DNA of 64,000 bases from Mycobacterium intracellulare ATCC 13950 (GCF_000277125.1 NC_016946.1:5084001-5148000); one strand, 5' to 3'. Shown: positions 25,808 through 35,494, counted from the first letter of the stretch. Notes: a model not told the origin generated them from the letters alone. Made by a program: numbers and translations.

Positions 25808-27000
25808 CGTCTTTGGCCGACAAGGTGGCGCACCGCCGCGTTGTCGGCGCCCAGCCCGGACGCGGGAGGCGCCGCCGGCGGCATTAGCGGCGGTGACACC
25901 GGCGCGGGCGACTCCGAGGGCCCCGTGGGCAGCGCCGCGTAGGTCGCGGCGACGGCCGCCATGGAGAGGCGGATCAATTCGCCGCCGCCGCGCGCCAGGG
26001 ATTCGGCCACCGCCAGCGCCGCCTGCAGGCCGGTCAGCGGGTCGGCGATGGCGTCGCCGCAGAACACCGGCCCCTCGGCGCTGGTCCCGACCAGGCCGCC
26101 ACCGACGGCGGCGTCGTCCCCGAATCCCGGTCGGCGGCCGTCATAGGCGGTGATTTGCAACCAGATTCGGCCCGGTCGTGGCGCGACGTCGTCGGGCCCG
26201 AGGCCCCGGCGCGCCAGCCCGGCCGGGCGGGAGCCCTCGATGACGACGTCGCTGACCGTGAGGAGCTCGCGCAATTCGTCGGTCTGGCTGTCGAAATCGA
26301 TGCCATAGCACAGCTTTTCGTGGTTCATCCAGTCGAAGAAGGTTCGGTCCCCGGCGCGGGTTCCGTCCGGGCGGCGAGGGCTTTCGACCTTGACCACCGT
26401 CGCCCCGGCGTGGGCCAGCAGCCGACCGCACAGCGGGCCCGCCCACATCGAGGACAGATCGGCCACCAGCAGCCCCCGCGGCGCGCGCGGTGGCGCCGGC
26501 GGTCCGATGCGGCGTGTGTGCGACGGCGCGGCCGTCGCCTCACCCAGGCCCGCCGCCGGGATGTCGAGCAACGCCGCCCGCTCGACGATGTCGGGGACCG
26601 CACGGGTGGCGGCCCACCGTCGCAGCTGCGGCCACGGGTCGACCGCGGCGTCGTCGACCTGCAGGAGCGCCGGGACGGCGGCGAGGTCGTCGGCGCGGGA
26701 GAGGGTGAGCGCGCACCAGCCGTCCCGCGCCGCGAGCAGGCGGGTGGCGCCGCCGGGCGACACCCGGCCGGCGCGGGTCAGGCCCCGCAGGGCGGCCCGG
26801 CCGGTCAGCAGCCCGGCCGCGTCGACGTCGATGCCCCAGCGGCCGCCGATCGCCGCGGCCACCTCGTGCGCGCGGGACAGCACGCGGGCGCGGGAGAAGT
26901 CGGCGGGTCCGTCGGGCGGGCCGGTCAGGTAGGCCAGCCCGCTGCTTCCCCAGGCGGTTGCGGCCGAGCTCACGCCCCCCATTGTGCTCGTGGCGCGCAT
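25792..27000 (-). CDS. Class III CoA-transferase with rearranged halves
   Basis: A 402-residue CaiB/BaiF-type protein. The segment that is normally N-terminal, LLVADLSSMWAGPLCGRLLAHAGATVVKVES, begins only near residue 176 and continues through VVIEGSRP and GDDAAVGGGLVG. Residues about 75-165 (GGATRLLAARDGWCALTLSR, then LDIPAAGLGEA) instead resemble the C-terminal half of canonical members. This arrangement is seen in an actinobacterial subgroup as I recall. The catalytic Asp position was not identified with certainty. Likely CoA transfer between organic acids. Coupled to the amidohydrolase gene. Confidence 0.75.
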   Translation of the reverse strand: MRATSTMGGVSSAATAWGSSGLAYLTGPPDGPADFSRARVLSRAHEVAAAIGGRWGIDVDAAGLLTGRAALRGLTRAGRVSPGGATRLLAARDGWCALTLSRADDLAAVPALLQVDDAAVDPWPQLRRWAATRAVPDIVERAALLDIPAAGLGEATAAPSHTRRIGPPAPPRAPRGLLVADLSSMWAGPLCGRLLAHAGATVVKVESPRRPDGTRAGDRTFFDWMNHEKLCYGIDFDSQTDELRELLTVSDVVIEGSRPAGLARRGLGPDDVAPRPGRIWLQITAYDGRRPGFGDDAAVGGGLVGTSAEGPVFCGDAIADPLTGLQAALAVAESLARGGGELIRLSMAAVAATYAALPTGPSESPAPVSPPLMPPAAPPASGLGADNAAVRHLVGQRRCPSC

Positions 27001-27005
27001 CGTCG

Positions 27006-28022
27006 TTAGAACTGCAGCGCGCGAAACCGCCAGTCCAGCACCGGCCGGTCCGGCCCGCCCTCCGCGTCACCGGCGGCATACACCAGCGACCGCAACCCGA
27101 GCACTCCCCCATGCTCGGTCGGCTCGGCGGATTCGATGTGCAGCTCGCTGTAGAGGGTGTCGCCCTCGTGTACGGGACCTGTGTGATCGCACGACTCCCA
27201 GCCCAGCACCGTCACCAGGTTGGGCAGCAGCCTGCCGGCCTGCGCGAGCGCCAGCCCGATGGTGTGTCCGCCGTACACCAGCCGGCGCCCGCCGACCCGC
27301 GAATCATGATGGGTCGCAGCGATATTCAGGGTGAGCCGGGCGAGCTCGGGGGCATTGGTGACGACGTCGGCGGTGCTGTGCAGCACCGATCCCGCCAGAG
27401 CGGGATCGAAGTGCGGCCCGGGCACCTTGGTGCGGAAAACCTCACCGTCCCATTGCGCGGTGGGATCGTGGGCCGGGCCGGGCACGTCGGCGCCGATGGT
27501 GGACAGATCGTCGTGCGGTGCGTTGTCGGCATCGAAATCCGGTCCGGCGGGCAGCATCCCGCAACGGTAGAAGTCGAGTACCAACTGGTCGGCCTGGTCG
27601 ATCGTGATCATCCGCAGCGCCACCAAGCCCGTCGGGGCCCGGCCCGGCTTGGGTGAATTGGCCCGCAGCCCAACCACTTCGGTGCGGGTGTAGAGGGAAT
27701 CGCCGATGACGGGGAACCGGTGAAACACCAGGCCGCGATAGAACAGGTTGGCCTTGACCCGCTGGGTCACCAGCGTCGACTGGCCGATCGCCACGTCACA
27801 CACCAACCCCGGGTGGGCCAACGGGGCGGGCAGCCCCGTCACCGCCCCGCACAGATCGGCGTCGAGCGCCAGGCGCAGCCGGTCGCCCACGATCGCCTGG
27901 TGCGCGCCCGCCAGGCCGGACGACAGCGTCATCGACGGCGCCCAGTCGAACACCTGCCCCACCGAGAGGTCGTCGAAGTACGGCCCACCCTCGCGAATCC
28001 GCGCATACCCGTCACTAGTCAC
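27006..28022 (-). CDS. MaoC-like double-hotdog protein (Rv0216 type)
   Basis: A 338-residue protein matching Rv0216 in size (337 in H37Rv, from memory). Two hotdog folds are expected: an N-terminal one containing YFDDLSVGQVFDW and VGDRLRLALD, and a C-terminal one containing HDSRVGGRRLVYGGHTIGLALAQ. The related (R)-hydratases hydrate enoyl-CoA, but Rv0216 itself has no proven substrate. The start is the GTG at 28022, since upstream residues look non-coding. It is divergent from fadE3. Confidence 0.84.
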   Translation of the reverse strand: MTSDGYARIREGGPYFDDLSVGQVFDWAPSMTLSSGLAGAHQAIVGDRLRLALDADLCGAVTGLPAPLAHPGLVCDVAIGQSTLVTQRVKANLFYRGLVFHRFPVIGDSLYTRTEVVGLRANSPKPGRAPTGLVALRMITIDQADQLVLDFYRCGMLPAGPDFDADNAPHDDLSTIGADVPGPAHDPTAQWDGEVFRTKVPGPHFDPALAGSVLHSTADVVTNAPELARLTLNIAATHHDSRVGGRRLVYGGHTIGLALAQAGRLLPNLVTVLGWESCDHTGPVHEGDTLYSELHIESAEPTEHGGVLGLRSLVYAAGDAEGGPDRPVLDWRFRALQF

Positions 28023-28145
28023 AACGCCACATGCTGGCAGGCTGTGGAATCGAGGGTCAATCCGGATCAGGCCCAACGTCGACCTGCTGGTGCCGATTTT
28101 CCCCAGCAAGTCGACGTTCGGCGCGAATCGACGAGGTGCTCATAG

Positions 28146-29291
28146 GTGAACGACGAAGAGGACATGCTGGTCGCGACGGTGCGGGCGTTCATCGACCGCG
28201 AGGTCAAGCCGAGCGTGCGCGAGACCGAACACGCCGATACCTATCCCGAGGCGTGGATCGAGCAGATGAAGCGGATCGGCATCTACGGGCTGGCCGTGCC
28301 CGAGGAGTATGGCGGCTCGCCGGTGTCCATGCCCTGCTACGTGCGGGTCACCGAGGAACTGGCGCGGGGCTGGATGAGCCTGGCCGGCGCGATGGGCGGG
28401 CACACCGTGGTCGCCAAGCTGCTGACGCTGTTCGGCACCGAGGAGCAGAAGCGGACCTACCTGCCTCCGATGGCCGGCGGCGAGGTGCGCGCCACCATGG
28501 CATTGACCGAGCCCGGCGGCGGCTCGGACCTGCAGAACATGGCGACCACCGCCCTGAGCGACGACGCGGGCGGCCTGGTGATCAACGGGTCCAAGACCTG
28601 GATCAGCAACGCCCGCCGCTCCGGGCTGATCGCCCTGTTGTGCAAGACCGACCCGAACGCCAAGCCGCGCCACACGGGCATCTCGATCGTGCTCGTCGAG
28701 CACGGGCCGGGCCTGACGGTGTCGCGGGACCTGCCCAAGCTGGGCTACAAGGGCGTGGAGTCCTGCGAGCTGTCCTTCGACAATTACCGGGTGCCGGAAA
28801 CGGCGATACTGGGTGGCGTTGCGGGCGAGGGCTTTTCACAGATGATGAAGGGACTCGAGACGGGCCGCATCCAGGTGGCGGCCCGCGCCCTGGGCGTCGC
28901 CACCGCCGCGCTGGAGGATGCGCTGGCCTACGCCCAGCAGCGGGAGAGCTTCGGGCAGCCGATCTGGCAGCACCAATCGGTGGGCAACTACCTGGCCGAC
29001 ATGGCGACCAAACTCACCGCCGCCCGCCAGCTCACCCGCTACGCCGCCGAGCGCTACGACAGCGGTGAACGCTGCGACATGGAAGCCGGGATGGCCAAGC
29101 TGTTCGCCTCCGAGGTGGCGATGGAGATCGCGCTGAACGCGGTGCGAATCCACGGCGGCTACGGTTATTCCACCGAATACGACGTCGAACGCTACTTTCG
29201 GGACGCGCCGTTGATGATCGTCGGTGAAGGCACCAACGAGATCCAGCGCAATGTGATCGCCCGGCAACTGGTGACCCGCGGCGGGATCTGA
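28146..29291 (+). CDS. fadE3: Acyl-CoA dehydrogenase (FadE3, Rv0215c type)
   Basis: FAD-dependent dehydrogenase of 381 residues that introduces the alpha-beta double bond in acyl-CoA. Signatures ATMALTEPGGGSDLQNM (about residues 118-134) and KTWISNARRSG surround the flavin. The C-terminal IVGEGTNEIQRNVIARQL carries the catalytic Glu. The GTG start is preceded by a GAGGTG ribosome site. It stands alone on the plus strand, divergent from the hotdog gene. Confidence 0.9.
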   Translation: MNDEEDMLVATVRAFIDREVKPSVRETEHADTYPEAWIEQMKRIGIYGLAVPEEYGGSPVSMPCYVRVTEELARGWMSLAGAMGGHTVVAKLLTLFGTEEQKRTYLPPMAGGEVRATMALTEPGGGSDLQNMATTALSDDAGGLVINGSKTWISNARRSGLIALLCKTDPNAKPRHTGISIVLVEHGPGLTVSRDLPKLGYKGVESCELSFDNYRVPETAILGGVAGEGFSQMMKGLETGRIQVAARALGVATAALEDALAYAQQRESFGQPIWQHQSVGNYLADMATKLTAARQLTRYAAERYDSGERCDMEAGMAKLFASEVAMEIALNAVRIHGGYGYSTEYDVERYFRDAPLMIVGEGTNEIQRNVIARQLVTRGGI

Positions 29292-29376
29292 CGCGGGCTT
29301 GTCAATCGCGCGGCGGCAGAACGGCGTTTGGGAGTATATTTGCCTGACTTCCGAACCAAAGGGAAAGGCAGCCGCC

Positions 29377-29874
29377 ATGAGTTATCCTCCCGCGCCGCCC
29401 GGCGGTTCGCCTGAATGGCCGGGGCAACAGCCGGAATGGCAAGGGCAACAACCGGAATGGCAAGGCCAGCCGCCGCCGGACTGGCAAGGTCAGCCGCCGC
29501 CGGGGTATCCGCCGCAGCCGCCCCCGGCGTGGCCGGGTCAGCCGCCCACGGGATGGCCCGCGGCCCAGCCGGGCTGGCAGGGCCAGCCGGAACCCGAGAA
29601 CTATCTGGTCTGGGCGATCCTGTGCACGGTGCTGTGCTGCCTGCCGCTGGGGATCGTCTCGATTGTGTACTCCAACAAGGTCTCCGGGCTGTGGGCGCAG
29701 GGCCGCTACGCCGAGGCGCACGAGGCGGCCAACAACGCCAAGAAGTGGGCCATCATCGGCGCCATCGTGGGCGTCGTCGCGGCGGTGATCTTCGTGCTGA
29801 TCTACGTCGTCGCCGGGGTGCTTGTCGTCTCCCATCTGCCCTCGACGACCACGACCACGTATTCGGGCTTCTGA
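29377..29874 (+). CDS. Proline-rich CD225/dispanin-like membrane protein
   Basis: A 165-residue protein. The first ~70 residues are Pro/Gln/Gly/Trp-rich with imperfect repeats of the type PEWQGQQ and PPDWQGQ. The rest is a CD225-like domain with two membrane segments: YLVWAILCTVLCCLPLGIVS followed by VYSNKVSGLWAQGRYAEA, and IIGAIVGVVAAVIFVLIYVV. The conserved cytosolic loop with Ser-Asn-Lys and Ala-rich stretch is the dispanin pattern. Function in bacteria is unknown. The ATG at 29377 is used because upstream residues do not fit. Confidence 0.78.
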   Translation: MSYPPAPPGGSPEWPGQQPEWQGQQPEWQGQPPPDWQGQPPPGYPPQPPPAWPGQPPTGWPAAQPGWQGQPEPENYLVWAILCTVLCCLPLGIVSIVYSNKVSGLWAQGRYAEAHEAANNAKKWAIIGAIVGVVAAVIFVLIYVVAGVLVVSHLPSTTTTTYSGF

Positions 29875-29915
29875 CGCCGAACCCGGGCCACGTCGAGCGT
29901 GCCGCGGCGCGATCG

Positions 29916-30857
29916 CTAGGCCTCGTCCACCAACCCCCAGGCCAACGCGGTCTCGGCGTCCACGGTGTGGCCGGACAGCACGAGATACGCCGTGCGCCAC
30001 CGGCCTATCCGCCGGGTGACGCTGACGGTGCCGCCGGCGCCGGGGATCAGGCCGAGCGCCAATTCCGGTAGCCCGAACACCGCGTCGCCGCGGGCGGTGA
30101 CCCACCCGCAAAACGCGGCCATCTCCAGTCCGCTGCCCATCACCCGGCCGTGCACCTCGGCGCGGCACGCGCGGCCGAGTCGCGCGGTCAGCGCGTCGAG
30201 CGCGAGGGCGGGGCTGTGCCGGGTGCGGGCGAGGTGGGCACTCGCCGGGTCGGCGAAGGTGCCGAATTCGGCGAGATCTCCACCGCTGCAAAACGATGGG
30301 CCGTTGCCGCTCAACACGATGCCGGTGACCGAGGGATCCAGCTGCGCGACGGACAGCGCCTCCAACAGCGCCGCGCGGGCGTCGGTGGAGAACGCGTTGT
30401 GGCGCTGCGGCCGGTTGAAGGCGATGCGCAGGATGTCGCCGTCACGGTCCGCCAGTACCGGGTCGGCGATGTCGGGCATGCGGACCCGGCCGCGCTCCTG
30501 TAGCCACCGCGCGAACTCCGGGCCGGACTGCAGCGTTGAATACCCCAGCGACTCGGCCACCACCCCGGCCAGCGTCGGCCCCTCGGGATCCACCGCGCGC
30601 AATACGTCGTCACAGATCCCGCCGGCGTGCGGCCAACGTCGACAGCGATCGGTCAGCTCGACCAGCGCGTCGGACACGGAATCGACGGTGATGACCCGGC
30701 GGTCGGCGCAGGCGTCCTCGGTCAGCGTGAAAGTCGCTGCGTCAAGCCAGGTTCCGGCCCTAGCGATGTCGTCGGCCGAGCCGACGGCGATGATCACGCC
30801 GGGCGGCGACGCCGGACCGTCCTCCGGCGCGCTCGACAGGTCGACCACCCGGAGCAT
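29916..30857 (-). CDS. Enoyl-CoA hydratase/isomerase with long N-terminal extension
   Basis: A 313-residue protein whose crotonase domain starts only near residue 130. It has the oxyanion hole PSFCSGGDLAEFG and the catalytic Glu region FGLPELALGLIPGAGG. The first ~125 residues contain TLAGVVAESLGYSTLQSGPEF and no recognised catalytic motif. They may be a degenerate second crotonase copy. The gene follows fadD4 with only 3 bases between, so the ligase and crotonase probably act on the same acyl-CoA. Confidence 0.8.
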   Translation of the reverse strand: MLRVVDLSSAPEDGPASPPGVIIAVGSADDIARAGTWLDAATFTLTEDACADRRVITVDSVSDALVELTDRCRRWPHAGGICDDVLRAVDPEGPTLAGVVAESLGYSTLQSGPEFARWLQERGRVRMPDIADPVLADRDGDILRIAFNRPQRHNAFSTDARAALLEALSVAQLDPSVTGIVLSGNGPSFCSGGDLAEFGTFADPASAHLARTRHSPALALDALTARLGRACRAEVHGRVMGSGLEMAAFCGWVTARGDAVFGLPELALGLIPGAGGTVSVTRRIGRWRTAYLVLSGHTVDAETALAWGLVDEA

Positions 30858-30860
30858 CGG

Positions 30861-32390
30861 TCACACCGAGTACTTCTCGATCAGCCCATTCTTGTAGAGC
30901 TTGCCGGTGTCGGTGCGCGGCAGCTGCGCTTCGAAGGCGATCGATCGCGGACATTTGTAGTGCGCCAGGCGATCCCGCAGCCAGGCCAGCAGCTCATCGC
31001 CGAACGCGTCGGTGGCGTCCGCGGGGTCGACGGTCTGCACGACCGCGGTGACGCGCTGGCCCATCTCGTCGTCGGGAACGCCGAACACCGCCGCGTCCAT
31101 CACCTTGGGGTGGGTGACCAGAAGGTTCTCGGCTTCTTGTGGGTAGATGTTGACCCCGCCGGAGATGATCATGTGGTGGCGCCGGTCGGTCAGGTACAGG
31201 TAGCCCTCGTCGTCGACGTAGCCGATGTCGCCGACGGTGGCCCAGCCGTGCTTGGAGCGCGATGACGCGGTTTTCGTTGGGTCGTTGAGGTATTCGAACG
31301 AATACCCGCCCTCGAAGTAGATCTCGCCGGCCTGGCCGGGCGGGAGCTCGTCGCCGTTCTCGTCCAGGATGTGCACGGCGCCGCCCATGGGCTTGCCGAC
31401 CGAACCCGGATGCGCCAGCCAATCTTCGGCGGTGATCAGCGTCGACCCGTGTGCCTCGGAGGAGGCGTAGTACTCGTCGATGATCGGACCCCACCAGTCG
31501 ATCATCTGCTTCTTGATCTCCACCGGGCACGGCGCCGCGGCGTGCATCACCCGCTGCAGGCTGCTCAGGTCGTACGAATGACGCACCGCATCAGGCAGTT
31601 TCAGCATCCGGGTGAACATCGCCGGCACGAACTGTCCGTGGGTGACCCGGTGCCGCTGGATGGCATCCAGGCAGCCCTCCGCGTCGAACTTCTCCATCAC
31701 CACCGTGGTGATGCCGCCGGCCTGCGCGCTCATCGACCACACCGACGGCGCCGTGTGGTACAGCGGCGCGGGGCTCAGGTAGACCGAATCGGGCGTCATC
31801 CAGAAGCCGACCAGCGCCGACATCATGCCGGGGGCGTCGGCCGGGGGAACGTGCGGCAATTCGCGCTTGATGCCCTTGGGCCGGCCAGTGGTTCCGGACG
31901 AGTACTGCAGCAGGTCACCCTCGATTTCGTCGTCGATCGGGGTATCCGGTTGGCCGGCAACGCATTCCGGGTAGCGCTCCCAGCCCGGCAGGCCCTCGTC
32001 TTGCTTCTCGGCGGCGATCAGCAACAGTTCCGGTAGCCCGCGCGGCAGCTGCTCGGCGAGGCCGGCGCAGGTTTCGCGCAGCGCGGCCGAGCCGATGATC
32101 GCCTTGGCGGCGCTGTTGTCGACGATGTAGGCGGCCTCCGCCGCGGTCAGATGGGTGTTGATGGGCACGTAGTACAAACCGCTGCGGCGAGCAGCCCACA
32201 TCACTGCGTGGATGTGCTCGTTGTTCTCCATCAGGATGGCGACCGTGTCACCCTCGCGCAGGCCCGCCTGGCGGAACCGGTGCGCCAGGCGATTGGCGCG
32301 GGCCTCGAGGTCATCGAAGGTGACGACCGTGCCGGACGGGTACAGGATGACAGCAGGTTTGTCGGCGCCGATATACGGGCGGATCTGCAT
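30861..32390 (-). CDS. fadD4: Fatty-acid-CoA ligase (FadD4, Rv0214 type)
   Basis: A 509-residue acyl-CoA synthetase. The phosphate loop is LLQYSSGTTGRPKGIKRE (about residues 159-176), A5 is YYASSEAHGSTLI, the hinge region is LYLTDRRHHMIISGGVNIYPQE, and the catalytic Lys is in PRTDTGKLYKNG. A short N-terminus (MQIRPYIGADKPAV) is typical of the group. It is the first gene of a pair with the extended crotonase. It matches Rv0214 by position. Confidence 0.87.
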   Translation of the reverse strand: MQIRPYIGADKPAVILYPSGTVVTFDDLEARANRLAHRFRQAGLREGDTVAILMENNEHIHAVMWAARRSGLYYVPINTHLTAAEAAYIVDNSAAKAIIGSAALRETCAGLAEQLPRGLPELLLIAAEKQDEGLPGWERYPECVAGQPDTPIDDEIEGDLLQYSSGTTGRPKGIKRELPHVPPADAPGMMSALVGFWMTPDSVYLSPAPLYHTAPSVWSMSAQAGGITTVVMEKFDAEGCLDAIQRHRVTHGQFVPAMFTRMLKLPDAVRHSYDLSSLQRVMHAAAPCPVEIKKQMIDWWGPIIDEYYASSEAHGSTLITAEDWLAHPGSVGKPMGGAVHILDENGDELPPGQAGEIYFEGGYSFEYLNDPTKTASSRSKHGWATVGDIGYVDDEGYLYLTDRRHHMIISGGVNIYPQEAENLLVTHPKVMDAAVFGVPDDEMGQRVTAVVQTVDPADATDAFGDELLAWLRDRLAHYKCPRSIAFEAQLPRTDTGKLYKNGLIEKYSV

Positions 32391-32581
32391 GCGCAGACTG
32401 TACCGCCGCCAAACTTGACGGGTGTTAAGTGGTGGGTGGACCCGGCGAGTTTCTGCGTCAATCCCGGCGCGGGGCGCGCGGCGCCAGCCATAATGCAGTC
32501 AAGTAGAGCGCCGTGGGCCCTGGAACCCGACCTTGGTCAGCAACGCGCGGCGGGATACGCCACTGCCGCACGGAGGTGCGC

Positions 32582-33667
32582 ATGACCGCCGAGCAAGAAT
32601 CGGAGCCTGCCGCATCTTCGTTCGCCGATTCCGACTATGTCGACGGCATGGAGCGGCTCGTGCACGCCATTCAGGAGCTGTCGCTGGCGCGCACCCTGCC
32701 CGACCTGCAGCGCATCGTCCGCTCCTCGGCGCGCGAGCTCACCGGTTGTGACGGCGCGACGTTCGTGCTCCGCGACAACGACAGCTGCTATTACGCCGAC
32801 GAGGACGCGATCGCCCCGCTGTGGAAGGGCAGCCGTTTCCCCATCGGGTCCTGCATCAGCGGCTGGGCGATGCTCAACCGCGACGCGGCGGTGATCCCCG
32901 ACATCTACGGCGACCCGCGCATCCCGCACGCCCTGTACCGCCCCACCTTCGTCAAGAGCCTGGTGATGGTGCCCATCCGCAAGCTCGAGCCGATCGGCGC
33001 GATCGGCAATTACTGGGCCAGCCGGCACCAGCCGGCCGACCAGGAGGTCCACCTGCTGCAGGCCCTGGCGGACTCGACGTCGATCGCGATGGAGAACGTG
33101 CGGGTGTACTCCGAGCTGGAACGGCGGGTGCGCGACCGCACCGCCGCCCTGGAGGACGCCAACGAGGAGATCCGCCGGCTCTCGGTCACCGACGAGCTGA
33201 CCGGGTTGAACAACCGTCGCGGCTTCTACCTGCTGGCCGAGCAGAAACTGCGCGGGTCACACCACCTCGGCCACAATTGCGTGCTCGCCTTTCTCGACGT
33301 CGACGGCCTCAAAAAGGTCAACGACGAGCTGGGCCACGACATGGGCGACAAACTGATCAAAGACGTCGCCGGGGTGCTGCGCACCATCCGGCGCGAGTCC
33401 GACATCCTCGCCCGCATCGGCGGCGACGAATTCTGTGTGATGATCACCGAAAGCGCCGGCGACACCCCGTCGCTCGAGGAGCGGCTCGCGCTCGCGTTCG
33501 GGAATTTCAACAAGACGAGTGAGCGGCCCTACCGTCTCTCGGCCAGCATCGGCTTCGTGCGGGCGCCGGTTTCCGACACCGCGAACGTGGGCGAACTACT
33601 CGCCCGCGCCGACGAGCTGATGTACGCGCAGAAGAAAGCCAGCCCCAATTCGCGGCTGGCGGGCTGA
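32582..33667 (+). CDS. GAF-GGDEF diguanylate cyclase
   Basis: A 361-residue signalling enzyme: an N-terminal GAF sensor domain (about residues 25-170), a linker helix (ELERRVRDRTAALEDANEEI) and a GGDEF domain from about residue 195. The active site GGDEF is intact at residues 280-284. An RxxD inhibitory site (RESD, residues 271-274) lies the canonical five residues before it. It should make c-di-GMP from GTP with product inhibition. The ATG follows GGAGGT. It sits where M. tuberculosis carries Rv0212c-Rv0213c. The GAF ligand is unknown. Confidence 0.87.
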   Translation: MTAEQESEPAASSFADSDYVDGMERLVHAIQELSLARTLPDLQRIVRSSARELTGCDGATFVLRDNDSCYYADEDAIAPLWKGSRFPIGSCISGWAMLNRDAAVIPDIYGDPRIPHALYRPTFVKSLVMVPIRKLEPIGAIGNYWASRHQPADQEVHLLQALADSTSIAMENVRVYSELERRVRDRTAALEDANEEIRRLSVTDELTGLNNRRGFYLLAEQKLRGSHHLGHNCVLAFLDVDGLKKVNDELGHDMGDKLIKDVAGVLRTIRRESDILARIGGDEFCVMITESAGDTPSLEERLALAFGNFNKTSERPYRLSASIGFVRAPVSDTANVGELLARADELMYAQKKASPNSRLAG

Positions 33668-35494
33668 TCAGCCCGCTTCGGACAGCCGCTGCTTGAGCGC
33701 CTCGAACTCGTCGCGGACGCCGGTCGGCAGCTTGTCGCCGACGAACTCGAACCACTCCTCGATCAGCGGCAGTTCCTCGCGCCACTCGGCCGTGTTGACC
33801 GCCAGCGCCTGGGCGACCTCGTCGCTGCTGGCGTCGAGCCCGTCCAGGTCGAGGTCCTCGGCCTTCGGCACGATGCCGATCGGGGTGTCCTGGCCGCCGG
33901 CCTTGTGCTCGATGCGGTCGACGATCCACTTGAGCACGCGGCTGTTCTCGCCGAAGCCCGGCCACAGGAAGCCGCCGTCGTCGCCGCGACGGAACCAGTT
34001 GACGAAGAACACCTTCGGCATCTTCGACTCGTCGGCGTTCTTGCCCAGGTCGAGCCAGTGCTGGAAGTAGTCACCGACGTGGTAGCCCAGGAACGGCAGC
34101 ATGGCCATCGGGTCGCGGCGGACGGTGCCCACCTTGCCCTCGGCGGCGGCGGTCTGCTCGCTGCCCATGGTGGCACCCATGAACACGCCGTGCTGCCAGT
34201 CGCGGGCCTGCGTCACCAGCGGGACCGTGGTCTTGCGGCGGGCGCCGAACAGGATGCCCGAGATCGGCACGCCCTGCGGGTCGTCCCACTCCGGCGCGAG
34301 GATCGGGCACTGCGACATCGGCGTGCAGTAGCGCGAGTTCGGGTGGGCGGCCTTCTCGCCGGAGTCCGGCGTCCAGTCGCGGCCCTTCCAGTCGATCAGG
34401 TGCTGCGGGTCGCCCTCGAGGCCCTCCCACCACACGTCGTTGTCGTCGGTGAGCGCGACGTTGGTGAAGACGGTGTTGCCGGCCTCGATGGTGCGCATGG
34501 CGTTGGGGTTGGACTTCCAGTTGGTGCCGGGCGCGACGCCGAAGAAACCGAACTCGGGGTTGACCGCGTACAGCCGGCCGTCCTTGCCGAACCGCATCCA
34601 GGCGATGTCGTCGCCGAGCGTCTCGGCGCGCCATCCCGGGATGGTCGGCTGCAGCATGGCCAGGTTGGTCTTGCCGCAGGCCGACGGGAACGCCGCGGCG
34701 AAGTAGTACGCCTTGTTCTCCGGGGAGATGAGCTTGAGGATCAGCATGTGCTCGGCCAGCCAGCCCTCGTCGTGGGCCATGGCCGAGGCGATCCGCAGCG
34801 AGTAGCACTTCTTGCCCAGCAGCGCGTTACCGCCGTAACCCGAGCCGTAGCTCATGATCTCGCGGGTCTCCGGGAAGTGGGTGATGTATTTGGTGTCGTT
34901 GCACGGCCACGGAACGTCCTTTTGGCCCTCCTCCAGCGGAGCCCCCACCGAGTGCAGCGCCTTGACGAAGAACCCGTCGTCGCCCATCTTCTCCAGCGCG
35001 GCCTTGCCCATCCGGGTCATCACCTTCATCGAGATGACGACGTACTCGGAGTCGGTGATCTCCACACCCAGCTTCGGGTCGTCGGCGCCGAGCGGGCCCA
35101 TGCAGAACGGCACCACCCACATGGTGCGGCCGCGCATGCAGCCGCGGTACAGGTCGGTCATGATGGACCGCATTTCGGACGGGTCCATCCAGTTGTTGGT
35201 CGGGCCGGCGCCGCTCTCCTGCTCGGTGCAGATGAACGTCCGCGACTCCACGCGCGCCACGTCGGACGGGTCGGACAGCGCCAGGTAGGAGTTGGGGTGC
35301 TTCTTCTCGTTCAGCTTCTTCAGCGTGCCGGCCTCGACCAGTTGCGCGGCCAGCCGGTTGAACTCCTCGTCGGAGCCGTCAGCGAACACCACCCGGTCGG
35401 GCTGGGTGAGCTCGGCAACCTCCTGCACCCATGACAGCAGGCCCTGGTGCTTCGTGGGTGCTGTGTCCAAACCGGGAATGGTCGCTGAGGTCAT
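33668..35494 (-). CDS. pckA: Phosphoenolpyruvate carboxykinase (GTP)
   Basis: A 608-residue GTP-dependent PEPCK (oxaloacetate + GTP to PEP + CO2 + GDP), the gluconeogenic entry enzyme. The P-loop with the active-site Cys is [13 protein letters not shown] (about residue 270). Other family segments are [31 protein letters not shown] and [13 protein letters not shown]. Full length. It is important in mycobacteria for growth on fatty acids, which suits its lipid-metabolism neighbours. It converges on the diguanylate cyclase gene with no intergenic space. Confidence 0.95.
   Translation of the reverse strand: MTSATIPGLDTAPTKHQGLLSWVQEVAELTQPDRVVFADGSDEEFNRLAAQLVEAGTLKKLNEKKHPNSYLALSDPSDVARVESRTFICTEQESGAGPTNNWMDPSEMRSIMTDLYRGCMRGRTMWVVPFCMGPLGADDPKLGVEITDSEYVVISMKVMTRMGKAALEKMGDDGFFVKALHSVGAPLEEGQKDVPWPCNDTKYITHFPETREIMSYGSGYGGNALLGKKCYSLRIASAMAHDEGWLAEHMLILKLISPENKAYYFAAAFPSACGKTNLAMLQPTIPGWRAETLGDDIAWMRFGKDGRLYAVNPEFGFFGVAPGTNWKSNPNAMRTIEAGNTVFTNVALTDDNDVWWEGLEGDPQHLIDWKGRDWTPDSGEKAAHPNSRYCTPMSQCPILAPEWDDPQGVPISGILFGARRKTTVPLVTQARDWQHGVFMGATMGSEQTAAAEGKVGTVRRDPMAMLPFLGYHVGDYFQHWLDLGKNADESKMPKVFFVNWFRRGDDGGFLWPGFGENSRVLKWIVDRIEHKAGGQDTPIGIVPKAEDLDLDGLDASSDEVAQALAVNTAEWREELPLIEEWFEFVGDKLPTGVRDEFEALKQRLSEAG

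Noticed and set aside
22674..25823. Very long minus-strand open frame of over 1000 codons
   Set aside because: Only its last part is the alpha/beta hydrolase. The rest lies opposite or out of frame with the lipW-like and amidohydrolase genes and is Arg/Ala/Gly/Pro-rich shadow sequence typical of high-GC DNA.
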